Assembly (NCBI RefSeq): GCF_022865125.1
Contig: NZ_CP094828.1
Span: 1,798,001-1,862,000 of the forward strand
DNA length: 64,000 bases
Direction: 5' to 3'
DNA from: Acuticoccus sp. I52.16.1
GTDB taxonomy: Bacteria; Pseudomonadota; Alphaproteobacteria; Rhizobiales; Amorphaceae
Shown here: positions 7,906 through 15,900 of the stretch, in pieces
Numbering within the stretch: position 1 is the stretch's first letter
How the letters are laid out: every line of letters begins with the position of its first letter
Translations under genes and position numbers: made by a program
The notes under the pieces: model-generated
Database searches by the model: none
What the model saw: the letters and a program-made list of their open reading frames with translations, nothing else
Told to the model about the DNA's origin: nothing

Positions 7906-9366
7906 ATGCCGGCCGCCGATCCCCCCAAGTCCGGACGCGCACCCGAGCCTAGGACGCTCTACGACAAAGTCTGGGACGCGCACGTCGTCGTCACCCGCGA
8001 GGACGGCGAGAGTCTGATGTGGATCGACCGCCACTTCGTCCACGAGGGATCGCACCACGCCTTCAACGCACTGAAGGAGCGGGGCGCGACGGTCGCCCGC
8101 CCGGACCTCACCTTCGGCGTCGCCGACCACTACGTGCCGACCCGCGCCCGCGCCTCGCTCGACGGTGTCGACCCGTCGATCGTCGGCATGGTGGACAAGC
8201 TGAGCGCCAACTGCGCCGCCCACGGCGTCCACCTCTTCGGACTGACGGACCCGCGCCAGGGCATCGTCCACGTCGTCGGCCCCGAGCAGGGGCTGACCTT
8301 GCCGGGACTGACGCTGGTCTGCGGTGACAGCCACACCTCGACCCACGGCGCGTTCGGGGCGATGGCCTTCGGCATCGGCGCGTCCGAAGTGGCGCACGTG
8401 CTGCTGACGCAGACCATCTGGCAGCGCAAGTCGAAGCGGATGCGGGTGCGAGTGGAGGGCACGCTGCCGCCCGGCGCCAGCGCCAAGGACATCGCCCTGT
8501 CGTTCATCGCCAAGGTCGGCTCGGACGGTGCGCGCGGACATGCCATCGAGTACGCGGGGTCGGCGGTTCGCGCGCTGTCGATGGAGGGACGGCTGACGCT
8601 GTGCAACCTCTCGATCGAGAGCGGCGGCCGGCTCGGCATGATCGCCCCCGACGCCACGACGCTGGCCTACCTGAAGGGCCGCCCGATGGCCCCCGAGGAC
8701 GCACGGCTCGACATGGCGGCCGAAGTGTGGGCCGACCTCGCCAGCGATCCCGATGCCGCGTTCGACCGCGAGGTGGTGCTCGACGGTGCCGAGATCGCCC
8801 CCACCGTGACCTGGGGGATCAGCCCGGAGGACGCCCTGCCGGTGACCGGGACGGTACCCGACCCCGCCCGCATCGCCGACGAGGCCCGCGCCGCCCACGT
8901 GCGCACCGCGCTCGACTACATGGGCCTCGCGCCCGGCATGAAGCTCGACGCGATCTCGGTCGACCGCGTCTTCATCGGCTCGTGCACCAACGCGCGGATC
9001 GAGGACCTGCGGGCCGCGGCGGCGGTGCTGGCCGGGCGCAAGGCACGGGTGCCGGGACTGGTGTCGCCCGGCTCCTCGCTGGTGAAGCGGCAGGCGGAGG
9101 AAGAGGGTCTCGACCGGATCTTCACCGCGGCGGGGCTGGAGTGGGTCGAATCGGGCTGCTCCATGTGCGTCGGCATGAACGGCGACCTGGTGCCGCCGGG
9201 CGAGCGCTGCGCCTCCACAACCAACCGCAACTTCCGCGGCCGGCAGGGGCCCGGTGCACGCACGCACATCATGTCGCCGGCGATGGTGGCCGCCGCCGCC
9301 GTCACCGGCCACCTCACCGACCTGCGCCCGCTGCTGGACGGCCGCCCCGTGGAGGAGCCCGCATGA
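7906..9366 (+). CDS. leuC: Aconitase-family hydratase large subunit (LeuC-like, 3-isopropylmalate dehydratase paralogue)
   Basis: Large subunit of a 4Fe-4S hydro-lyase, 486 aa from the ATG at 7906. That start has a strong ribosome site (GGAGGAA, five bases away). The frame is open further upstream to 7822, but that extension has no ribosome site and looks non-coding. Cluster ligands are visible as C360 (FIGSCTNARIED) and C418/C421 (SGCSMC). Other family motifs are CGDSHTSTHGAFGAMAFGIG and NRNFRGRQG. The gene overlaps leuD by ATGA. True leucine biosynthesis genes usually lie near leuB or leuA, which are absent here. Beside an uptake system and redox enzymes, it more likely hydrates or isomerises another unsaturated or hydroxy-dicarboxylic acid. 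Confidence 0.88.
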   Translation: MPAADPPKSGRAPEPRTLYDKVWDAHVVVTREDGESLMWIDRHFVHEGSHHAFNALKERGATVARPDLTFGVADHYVPTRARASLDGVDPSIVGMVDKLSANCAAHGVHLFGLTDPRQGIVHVVGPEQGLTLPGLTLVCGDSHTSTHGAFGAMAFGIGASEVAHVLLTQTIWQRKSKRMRVRVEGTLPPGASAKDIALSFIAKVGSDGARGHAIEYAGSAVRALSMEGRLTLCNLSIESGGRLGMIAPDATTLAYLKGRPMAPEDARLDMAAEVWADLASDPDAAFDREVVLDGAEIAPTVTWGISPEDALPVTGTVPDPARIADEARAAHVRTALDYMGLAPGMKLDAISVDRVFIGSCTNARIEDLRAAAAVLAGRKARVPGLVSPGSSLVKRQAEEEGLDRIFTAAGLEWVESGCSMCVGMNGDLVPPGERCASTTNRNFRGRQGPGARTHIMSPAMVAAAAVTGHLTDLRPLLDGRPVEEPA

Positions 9367-9974
9367 CCCCGTTCACCACGTTGACGGCGCAGGCCTGCCC
9401 CCTCCCCTTCTCGGGCATCGACACCGACCAGCTGATCCCGGCCCGCTTCATGAAGCGCCCACGATCCGAGGGCTACGGCCGGTTCCTGCTGCACGACCTG
9501 CGGATCGACGCTGACGGGACCCCGAGCGGCGACTTCCCCCTGAACGACCCCCGCTTCCGCGAGGCGCAGATCCTTGTGGCGCGGCGCGGCTTCGGCGGCG
9601 GCTCCTCGCGCGAGGCGGCGGTCTATGCGCTGGTGGACTACGGCATCCGTTGCGTCGTCGCGCCGAGCTTCGGCGACATCCACGCCTCCAACGCGGTCAA
9701 CAACGGCCTGCTGCCGGCTCGCGTGTCGGAGGCGGACGCGGAGACGCTGCTCGCCCGCGCCGCCGACACGCCGCTGACCGTCGACCTCGAGGCGCAGACG
9801 ATCCGGGCGGGCGAGACGGTGGTGCGGTTCGAGATCGAGCCGGTGTGGCGCACCAAGCTCCTCAACGGCTGGAACGACATCGACCTGACGCAGAGCTACG
9901 CCGAGGCCATCGCCACGTTCGCCCGCGACGACGCCGCCGCCAACCCCTGGAAGGCCCCGCGGCGGGCCGGCTGA
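9363..9974 (+). CDS. leuD: Aconitase-family hydratase small subunit (LeuD-like)
   Basis: Small subunit partner of the LeuC-like protein, 203 aa, the normal LeuD length. It opens with FSGIDTDQLIPARFMKR, which matches the swivelling-domain family. The key loop reads GFGGGSSREAAVYAL (residues 76-90). In classical LeuD the corresponding segment is, from memory, GCGSSREHAPWAL, so the histidine after SRE is alanine here and the pattern is that of the LeuD2 branch. PSFGDIHASNAVNNGLLP follows. Start and stop overlap with leuC (ATGA) makes a stoichiometric complex likely. The altered loop supports a substrate other than isopropylmalate, although LeuD2-type enzymes are often annotated as leucine enzymes. 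Confidence 0.88.
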   Translation: MTPFTTLTAQACPLPFSGIDTDQLIPARFMKRPRSEGYGRFLLHDLRIDADGTPSGDFPLNDPRFREAQILVARRGFGGGSSREAAVYALVDYGIRCVVAPSFGDIHASNAVNNGLLPARVSEADAETLLARAADTPLTVDLEAQTIRAGETVVRFEIEPVWRTKLLNGWNDIDLTQSYAEAIATFARDDAAANPWKAPRRAG

Positions 9975-10003
9975 CCCGTCGCCGGTGCGACGAAGCTCGT
10001 CGT

Positions 10004-11005
10004 TCAGCGCGCCATGTCGACGACGAGGCGGCCGCGGACCTTGCCGGCGAGGATCTCGGCACCGAGGCCGGGGACGTCCTCCAGGGCCACGTCCTCGATC
10101 ATGGTTTCGAGGAGCCCGAGCGGGAGGTCGGCGGCGAGGCGCTCCCAGGCGGCGAGGCGCGCCTCGCGCGGCTGCATCACCGAGTCGATGCCCAGGAGAT
10201 TGACGCCGCGCAGGATGAAGGGGAGCACCGTGCCCCCCTCCATCGCAGGACCGCCGGCCAGGCCCACCGCCGCGACGGAGCCGCCATACTGGATCAGCGT
10301 CAGAACGTGGGAGAGCATCGCACCGCCGACGGCGTCGATGGCGGCGGAGTAGTTCTCGCGGCCGAGGGGGCGGCTCGGCGGCTCGGCGAGGGCCGCGCGG
10401 GCGACGATCGTGTCGGCGCCGAGCGCCTTGAGGTAGGTCTCCCACTCCGGCCGGCCCGTCACCGCGGCGACGTCGTAGCCGAGTTTTGCGAGGATCGCGA
10501 CGGCGACGGAGCCCACGCCGCCCGAGGCACCGGTCACCAGCACCGGCCGACCGCCGGGCACCAGCCCGTGCCCCTCCAGCGCCAGCACCGAGAGCATGGA
10601 CGTCAGCCCCGCCGTGCCCACCGCCATCGCCTGACGCGGGGTCAGGCCGGCGGGCAGCGGCACCAGCCAGTCCCCTTTCACGCGGGCCTTGTCGGCATAA
10701 CCGCCCCACCAGACCTCGCCGACGCGCCAGCCGGTCAGCACGACCGCGTCGCCGGGCTTGTAGCGCGGGTCGTCGGAGGCCTCGACGGTGCCGGCGAAGT
10801 CGATCCCCGGCACATGCGGGTAAGTCCGCACCAGGCCACCGGCCCCGGTGAGGCAGAGGCCGTCTTTGTAGTTCACCGTCGAGTGGCTGACGGCGACGGT
10901 GACGAGCTGGTCGCCGGCCTCCCCCGCGGGGAGCCGATCCTCGCCGATGGTCTCGACCTTGGCCGAGACGCCGCTGTCGCTCTTGTCGACGATGAGTGCC
11001 CGCAT
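10004..11005 (-). CDS. acuI: Acryloyl-CoA reductase AcuI / YhdH-family quinone oxidoreductase
   Basis: A 333-aa zinc-independent medium-chain reductase of the YhdH/AcuI branch. Diagnostic stretches are VSHSTVNYKDGLCLTG near residue 45, PGIDFAGTVEASDDPRYKPGD, and GWRVGEVWWGGYADKARVKGDWL. The NADPH-binding motif is VTGASGGVGSVAVAILAKLG near residue 160. The family reduces acryloyl-CoA to propionyl-CoA in 3-hydroxypropionate and DMSP breakdown and detoxifies acrylate. The start has a good ribosome site (GGAGG). A 22-base palindrome lies just upstream. It converges on leuD with a 29-base gap, so it is a separate unit on the edge of the catabolic island. Confidence 0.9.
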   Translation of the reverse strand: MRALIVDKSDSGVSAKVETIGEDRLPAGEAGDQLVTVAVSHSTVNYKDGLCLTGAGGLVRTYPHVPGIDFAGTVEASDDPRYKPGDAVVLTGWRVGEVWWGGYADKARVKGDWLVPLPAGLTPRQAMAVGTAGLTSMLSVLALEGHGLVPGGRPVLVTGASGGVGSVAVAILAKLGYDVAAVTGRPEWETYLKALGADTIVARAALAEPPSRPLGRENYSAAIDAVGGAMLSHVLTLIQYGGSVAAVGLAGGPAMEGGTVLPFILRGVNLLGIDSVMQPREARLAAWERLAADLPLGLLETMIEDVALEDVPGLGAEILAGKVRGRLVVDMAR

Positions 11006-11016
11006 GGTGTCCTCCG

Positions 11017-11038
11017 GTTCATGGCGCTGGCCATGAAC
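11017..11038. promoter_or_regulatory. Perfect palindrome upstream of acuI
   Basis: GTTCATGGC-N4-GCCATGAAC, two perfect 9-base arms, sits just upstream of the acuI ribosome site (complement of CCTCC at 11011-11015) and 12 bases from the start codon. A regulator bound there would block transcription or initiation of acuI. The GbsR/MarR-type gene next door is one candidate; a distant AcuR-like TetR protein is another. Confidence 0.6.
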
Positions 11039-11060
11039 TTAGGGCAGGCGCCCCCTGAAG

Positions 11061-11105
11061 GTCGACAGGGCTGGCGTCGACAGGGCGGAGGTCGACAGGG
11101 CCGTC
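11061..11105. repeat. Three 15-bp tandem direct repeats between acuI and the GbsR-type gene
   Basis: GTCGACAGGG recurs at 11061, 11076 and 11091 with an exact 15-base period, and the last copy runs into the stop codon of the regulator gene. Each unit contains the self-complementary hexamer GTCGAC. The array fills most of the spacer upstream of acuI. It may be slipped-strand duplication or a multi-site binding array; nothing in the sequence decides between them. Confidence 0.75.
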
Positions 11106-11727
11106 AGGTGGCGCCGCCGTCCGTTTCGGCCGCGCCCTTGCGGCGGCGCATCGGCAGAACGTTGCCGGCCTTGGCCATGAGGTCGGTGACGCGTGCCCCC
11201 AGCGACAGGAGTTGAATCAGCCGGTCGGTCTCCAGGCCGTTCATGTCGTCGTACCAGCCGGAGAGAAGTTCGATGAGCTGGGTCAGCTCCTCGATGCGGT
11301 GGTTGGCGTAGGCGTCGCCGTCCAGCCGCTCGCGCGACATCTGTAGTTCACGCAACTTGGTGAGCGTCGGGTCGATCTCGCGGCGCTTGCGCTCCTCGAC
11401 GAGGGTGCGCACGATCTCCCAAAGGTCGGCGGGGGTGGTGAAGTATTCGCGCCGGTCGCCCGGAAAGTGCTTCAGCCGGACGAGCTTCCAGGCTTGCAGC
11501 TCCTTCAGCCCCATGGAGACGTTGGAGCGTGAAAAGCCGAGGCTCTCGGCGATTTCCTCGGCGTTCAGCGGGCGTTCGTTGACGAACAGCAGTGCGTAGA
11601 TCTGCCCGACGGTGCGGTTGATGCCCCACCGCGATCCCATCTCGCCAAAGTGGAGGACGAACTCCTCCTGTAGCGGTGGCAAGTTCACGGCGGCTCCAAC
11701 ATGCTCGGCGGCATTCTGCACCGCCAT
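11104..11727 (-). CDS. GbsR/MarR-type transcriptional regulator
   Basis: A 207-aa winged-helix regulator. Residues ~28-95 read GSRWGINRTVGQIYALLFVNERPLNAEEIAESLGFSRSNVSMGLKEL in three blocks, the pattern of GbsR (betaine-synthesis repressor) relatives. It is followed by a long charged helix (EERKRREIDPTLTKLRELQM) and a C-terminal segment ending in a basic patch (MRRRKGAAETDGG). Family members repress osmolyte, choline or export genes. No betaine gene is nearby, so the target is not evident. A dyad at 11775-11792 upstream of the start suggests autoregulation. It lies downstream of the iron-binding-protein gene, separated by a hairpin. Confidence 0.85.
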   Translation of the reverse strand: MAVQNAAEHVGAAVNLPPLQEEFVLHFGEMGSRWGINRTVGQIYALLFVNERPLNAEEIAESLGFSRSNVSMGLKELQAWKLVRLKHFPGDRREYFTTPADLWEIVRTLVEERKRREIDPTLTKLRELQMSRERLDGDAYANHRIEELTQLIELLSGWYDDMNGLETDRLIQLLSLGARVTDLMAKAGNVLPMRRRKGAAETDGGAT

Positions 11728-11774
11728 GGAGCACTAAAGGCCCTCTCGCCGTGGTTCACAATCCCACGGGGCCA

Positions 11775-11792
11775 CGATTGCTTGCACAATCG
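11775..11792. promoter_or_regulatory. Inverted repeat upstream of the GbsR-type gene
   Basis: CGATTG-N6-CAATCG, perfect 6-base arms, starts 48 bases before the regulator start codon. CACAATC also occurs as a second half-site at 11757-11763. The position fits an autoregulatory operator. Confidence 0.45.
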
Positions 11793-11805
11793 CGGCATAA
11801 CTGGT

Positions 11806-11832
11806 CCGCGGGGCGCAAGATCCGCCCCGCGG
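11806..11832 (-). terminator. GC-rich hairpin downstream of the iron-binding-protein gene
   Basis: CCGCGGGGCG-N7-CGCCCCGCGG, a perfect 10-base stem, begins 12 bases after the stop codon of the minus-strand gene ending at 11845. No T-run follows, so it may be a weak intrinsic terminator or a 3' mRNA stabiliser that separates this gene from the regulator downstream. Confidence 0.5.
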
Positions 11833-11844
11833 CCGGACGGCGTC

Positions 11845-12849
11845 CTACTTGTAGCCGACCTCGTTGTAGATCTTCTGCGCGGCCGTGCTGGCGGCGGCGA
11901 CGTCACCCAGCGGCACGGTGTCGGCGGTGAAGCTCCCCATGGTCACGGCCGCCTCGGACGGCTCGATCCCCTCGACCACCGGGTACTCGTTGTTGCCGGA
12001 GGCGAGGAGGTGCTGCGCCTCGGGCGTCAGCGTGAACTTGACCAGTTTGCGCGCGTTCTCGGGGTTCGGCGCGTTCTTGGTGACGCCGATCGCGGAAATG
12101 TTGACGTGCGTGCCGTTGGTCTCCTGGTTCGGCCAGACGATGCCGATACCGTCGATCCCCTCGGTCAGCCCGGAGACCTCGCCGGCGAGGCCGCGGGCGA
12201 AATAATAATGGTTGGCGAGGGCGATGTCGCACTCACCCGAGACGATGCCGCGGAGCTGGTCGGTGTCGCCGCCCTCGGGGTCGCGGGCAAGATTGGCCAT
12301 CACGCCTTCGGCCCAGGCGCGCGCGGCATCCTCGCCCTCGTTGACGATGATCGAGGCCAGCAGCGACTGCATGTAGACGTTGGACGACGAGCGCGTGCAG
12401 ACCATGCCCTTGTACTTCGGGTCGGCGAGGTCCGCGTAAGTCTGCGGCGGGTCGCTCACGTCGGCCTTGTCGATGAAGATGAGGCGCGCGCGGGTCGAGA
12501 AGGCGGTCCAGTCGTCCGTCCGCAGGTTCTCGGCGACCTTTTCCTCGACGGCCTCGATCTCGAGCGGCTGGAAGATTCCCGCCTCGTCGGCGCGTGCGAT
12601 GCGGCCGACGTCGACCGTGATGAAGACGTCGGCAGCGCCCAGCTCGCCCTCGGAGCGGATGCGCTCGATCAGGACGTCGGCGTCGTCTTCGATCCGGTTG
12701 ACCGCGATTCCGGTGGCGTCGGTGAAGGCGGCGAAGAAGGCGTCGTCGGTGTCGTAGTGGCGCGAGGAATAGACATTCACTTCCTCGGCCATGGCCGAGG
12801 CGCCCATGAGGAGGCTCGCGAGGAGAGTGACGGTTATTGTCTTGTGCAC
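11845..12849 (-). CDS. Iron(III) ABC transporter substrate-binding protein (FbpA/FutA/IdiA family)
   Basis: A 334-aa periplasmic protein with a Sec signal (HKTITVTLLASLLMGASAMA). The mature part begins EVNVYSSRHYDTDDAFFAAF, the classic FutA/IdiA opening that carries a tyrosine ligand. VYMQSLLASII and IALANHYYFARGLAG are visible further on; the YY pair is the usual ferric ligand. The start is GTG at 12849, preceded by AGGGAG. The permease and ATPase genes are not adjacent, so this is an orphan binding protein in the window. Two Irr-like boxes lie upstream, which strongly supports an iron role over sulfate or thiamine relatives of the same fold. Confidence 0.9.
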   Translation of the reverse strand: MHKTITVTLLASLLMGASAMAEEVNVYSSRHYDTDDAFFAAFTDATGIAVNRIEDDADVLIERIRSEGELGAADVFITVDVGRIARADEAGIFQPLEIEAVEEKVAENLRTDDWTAFSTRARLIFIDKADVSDPPQTYADLADPKYKGMVCTRSSSNVYMQSLLASIIVNEGEDAARAWAEGVMANLARDPEGGDTDQLRGIVSGECDIALANHYYFARGLAGEVSGLTEGIDGIGIVWPNQETNGTHVNISAIGVTKNAPNPENARKLVKFTLTPEAQHLLASGNNEYPVVEGIEPSEAAVTMGSFTADTVPLGDVAAASTAAQKIYNEVGYK

Positions 12850-12927
12850 GGTCCAGGCTCCCTAAGTAGAGACGGAGCCTGTAGGCCGCACGCAACTTTC
12901 AGTCAACGCGCCGGAAGATATCAAAAC

Positions 12928-12969
12928 TTAGAATTGCTAAAATCTCTAGTCTGATTAGAACAATTCGAA
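12928..12969 (-). promoter_or_regulatory. Two Irr-box (iron control element) candidates
   Basis: TTAGAA-CAA-TTCGAA (12955-12969) differs by one base from the palindrome TTAGAA-N3-TTCTAA, the form of rhizobial Irr boxes as I recall it. TTAGAATTGCTAA (12928-12940) is a second, partial match with TTAG/CTAA ends. Both lie in the AT-rich 134-base spacer 80-120 bases upstream of the iron-binding-protein start. Iron-dependent control is inferred. Confidence 0.6.
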
Positions 12970-12983
12970 AGCCTAACCTCCCA

Positions 12984-15900
12984 CTAATACTCGCGTTCGT
13001 AGTAGAGGCCGAGCGTCGATTCGTCCGTGAAGGTCTCCGCCCGCGCCTTTAAGCCGCGGGTGATGTCGACGTTGACGGTGATCCCGGTCGACCGCGCCCC
13101 CGCCCGCACGCCGACGTAGACGTTGTCGGCGATGTAGCGCCCGGCCTCGACGGCGGTGCCGCCGGACTCGGTGGTGACGATCTCGAGGTTGTCGAGACCG
13201 GAGAAGGCCCGCACCTGGTCGATGATCGACGGGCCGGTGCCGACGCCGGCCAGCTCGCCCACCGCGGCGGCGAGCTGGGCCAGCTGGAAGGCCGACAGAT
13301 CGTCGATCGAGCGACCGAAGATGAGCTGCGACAGCACCTCGTCCTGCGGCAGGTCGGGCGTCGATTCGAAGCGCACCTGCGGGTCGTTGGCCGGCCCGTC
13401 GACGACGACGCGCACGGTCACGCTGTTGCGGCTCGTCTCGGCGATGAGGTGGATCACCGGGTCGAGGTCGCCGAACAGGGTGACGCGGCCCTCGGTCAGC
13501 TCGATGCGCTGAGTGAGGATGTTGATGCGGCCGCGGATGAGGTTGAACTCGCCGACCGGCTGGATATCGGAGATCGGCCCGGTGACGCGCACCTGCCCGC
13601 CCAGCTCGGCGTCGATGCCGCGGCCACGCACGAAGATCCGCCGCGGGGCGTTGATCGTGACGTCGAGATTGAGCCCCGAGGCACCGGTGCCGCCCTCGCC
13701 GGCGCTGCTGTTGGCGTAGGGGCCGGCCTCGGCGAAGCGCAGCGTCTCCAGGACGTCCGGCGGGGTGTAGAAGTGCGTGACCTCCATCAGCGCCGCGGTG
13801 CCCGACAGGCGCGTCGGCACGGTGATCTCGGCACGGTCGATGTCGACGTTGCCGACCACCGTCGGCCCGGCGACCAGCGGCCCGTTGATGCCGAGGTTGG
13901 CGCTCAAAGTCACGGCGACCAGCCTGCCGTCGGCGTAGCGGGCATTATCGGCGACGAAGCGCAGGTCCGCCGGGAAGCCGGCGCCGAGGCCGATGCTGCC
14001 GGTGACGGAGATGGTGCCGTCGCCAAGTGTGGCGGAGAGCTGCTGGATCACCACGCGATTGCCGTCGAGGCTGGCCGAGAGCTGGCCGTTGGCGAGCGTG
14101 AGGTTGGAGAGCGGGTCGCGCAGGCTGAAGGGGCTGGCGCGCACGCTGCCCGTCACCGACGGATTGGCCAGCGAGCCGGTGGCGCGGATGTCGGCGACGA
14201 CGGTGCCCTCGAGCGTGGTAGCGCGCGCGGCGAGGAAGCGGTTGGCGAGCGACAGCGGCGCGGTGGCGTCGACCGAGACGTTGAGCCCGCCGCCCGACAG
14301 CGGCACGAAGCCCGAAGCGGTCACCGAGAGGCCGCTGCCCTCGGCGCGGGCGGAGCTGATGTCGACACCGCCGTTGGCGTAGCGGCCGGCGGCGGTGACG
14401 GTCAGTGCGCCGACGCCGGCGTCCTGCAACGGCAGTGCCGATATCCCAGTGCCCGACACGTTGAACTGCGCCGCCGGATTGGAGAGCGGCCCCGTCGCCG
14501 TCGCCGTACCGGACAGGCGCCCCGTGAGGCCGAGGTCCGAGGCGAAGCCGTTGGCGATCGCCAGCGGCAGCTGGGTCATGGTCACATCGATGTCGAGCCG
14601 CTGGCCGACGGTACCCCGCGCGGTCACCGAGCCGCCACCGAGGTTCACCGCCGCCTCGCCGAGGGTCAGCGTGGAGCCGCGGTAGGTGCCGGCGGCGCGG
14701 ATCGAGCCGGAGGGCAGCCCCGCGTCGCGGATCGGCGCCGCGGAGACCTGCGGGGCGTCGATCTGGAACGTCACCTGCGGGTTGCCGGGCGAGCCCTGGG
14801 CGGTGGCACGGCCGGAGAGCGCGCCGGTGACGCCCAGCTCCGGTGCGAAGCCGTTGGCGATCGCCAGCGGAATACGCTCGAGCGTCGCCGTCAGGTCGAG
14901 CCGGTCGGGGCCGGCGCTGCCGGTCACGCTGAGCGTGCCGTCGCCGAGGCGCGCCTGCGCCGTCGACAGGGTCGCGGCACCGTCCGCGTAGCGGCCGGCA
15001 ATGGTGGCGTTGATCGCGCCGGCGTCGGCGCCCTCCAGCAGCCGCGCCGTGGCGTTGCGCACCTCGATGCTGAAGTCGGCCGCCGGGTCGCTCGGTGCGC
15101 CCGTCACCTCGGCGCGACCCGATAGGGTGCCGGCGAGGCCGAGGTCGGGCACCGCGGTGTTGGCGAGCGCCAGCGGCAGGCGGTCGACGTTGATGGTCAC
15201 GTCGAGCGCGTCGCCGATGGTGCCGGCGGCGGTGATCGCTCCGCCGCCCACCGTGGTCTCGAACCGGTCGAGCGTGGCGACCTTGCCGGCGTAGGAGCCG
15301 CGGGCCGTGGCGTCGAGCGGCTCGATGCCGGCGCTGCGCATCGGCGCCACGGTCGCCCGCTTCACCTCCACGCTGAATTGCGCCGACGGGTCGTCCAGCG
15401 TGCCCGTCGCGCTGACGTTGCCCGACAGGGTGCCCGACGCGTCGAGGTCGGGCGCCACCGCCTCGGCGAGTGCCAGCGGCAGGTTGATGATCTCGGCGGT
15501 GACGTCGAGCTGCTCGCCGATGGTGCCGCTGGCGGTGATGCGGCCGCCGCCGACCGTGGTCTCGAACGTCTGCAACTGGGCGGTGCCGTCGGCGAAGGTG
15601 CCGACCGCGGTGACGTTCAGCGGCTCCAGCCGCGCATCGCGCAGCGGCTTGGCGTCGGCGTCGACGACACGCACGTCGAACCGCGCGTCGGGGTCCTTCA
15701 GCGTCCCGGTCGCCGTCACCTCGCCCGACAGGGTCCCCGAGATTTCCAGCTCCGGCCGCAGCGCGTTGGCGAGCGCCAGCGGCAGCTCGCTCACCGTCGC
15801 CGTGACGTCGAGCGTGTCGCCCACCGTGCCGGACGCGCGGATCTCGCCACCGCCGACGTTGGTCTCGAACGTCTGCAATGTCGCGACGCCGTCGATGTAG

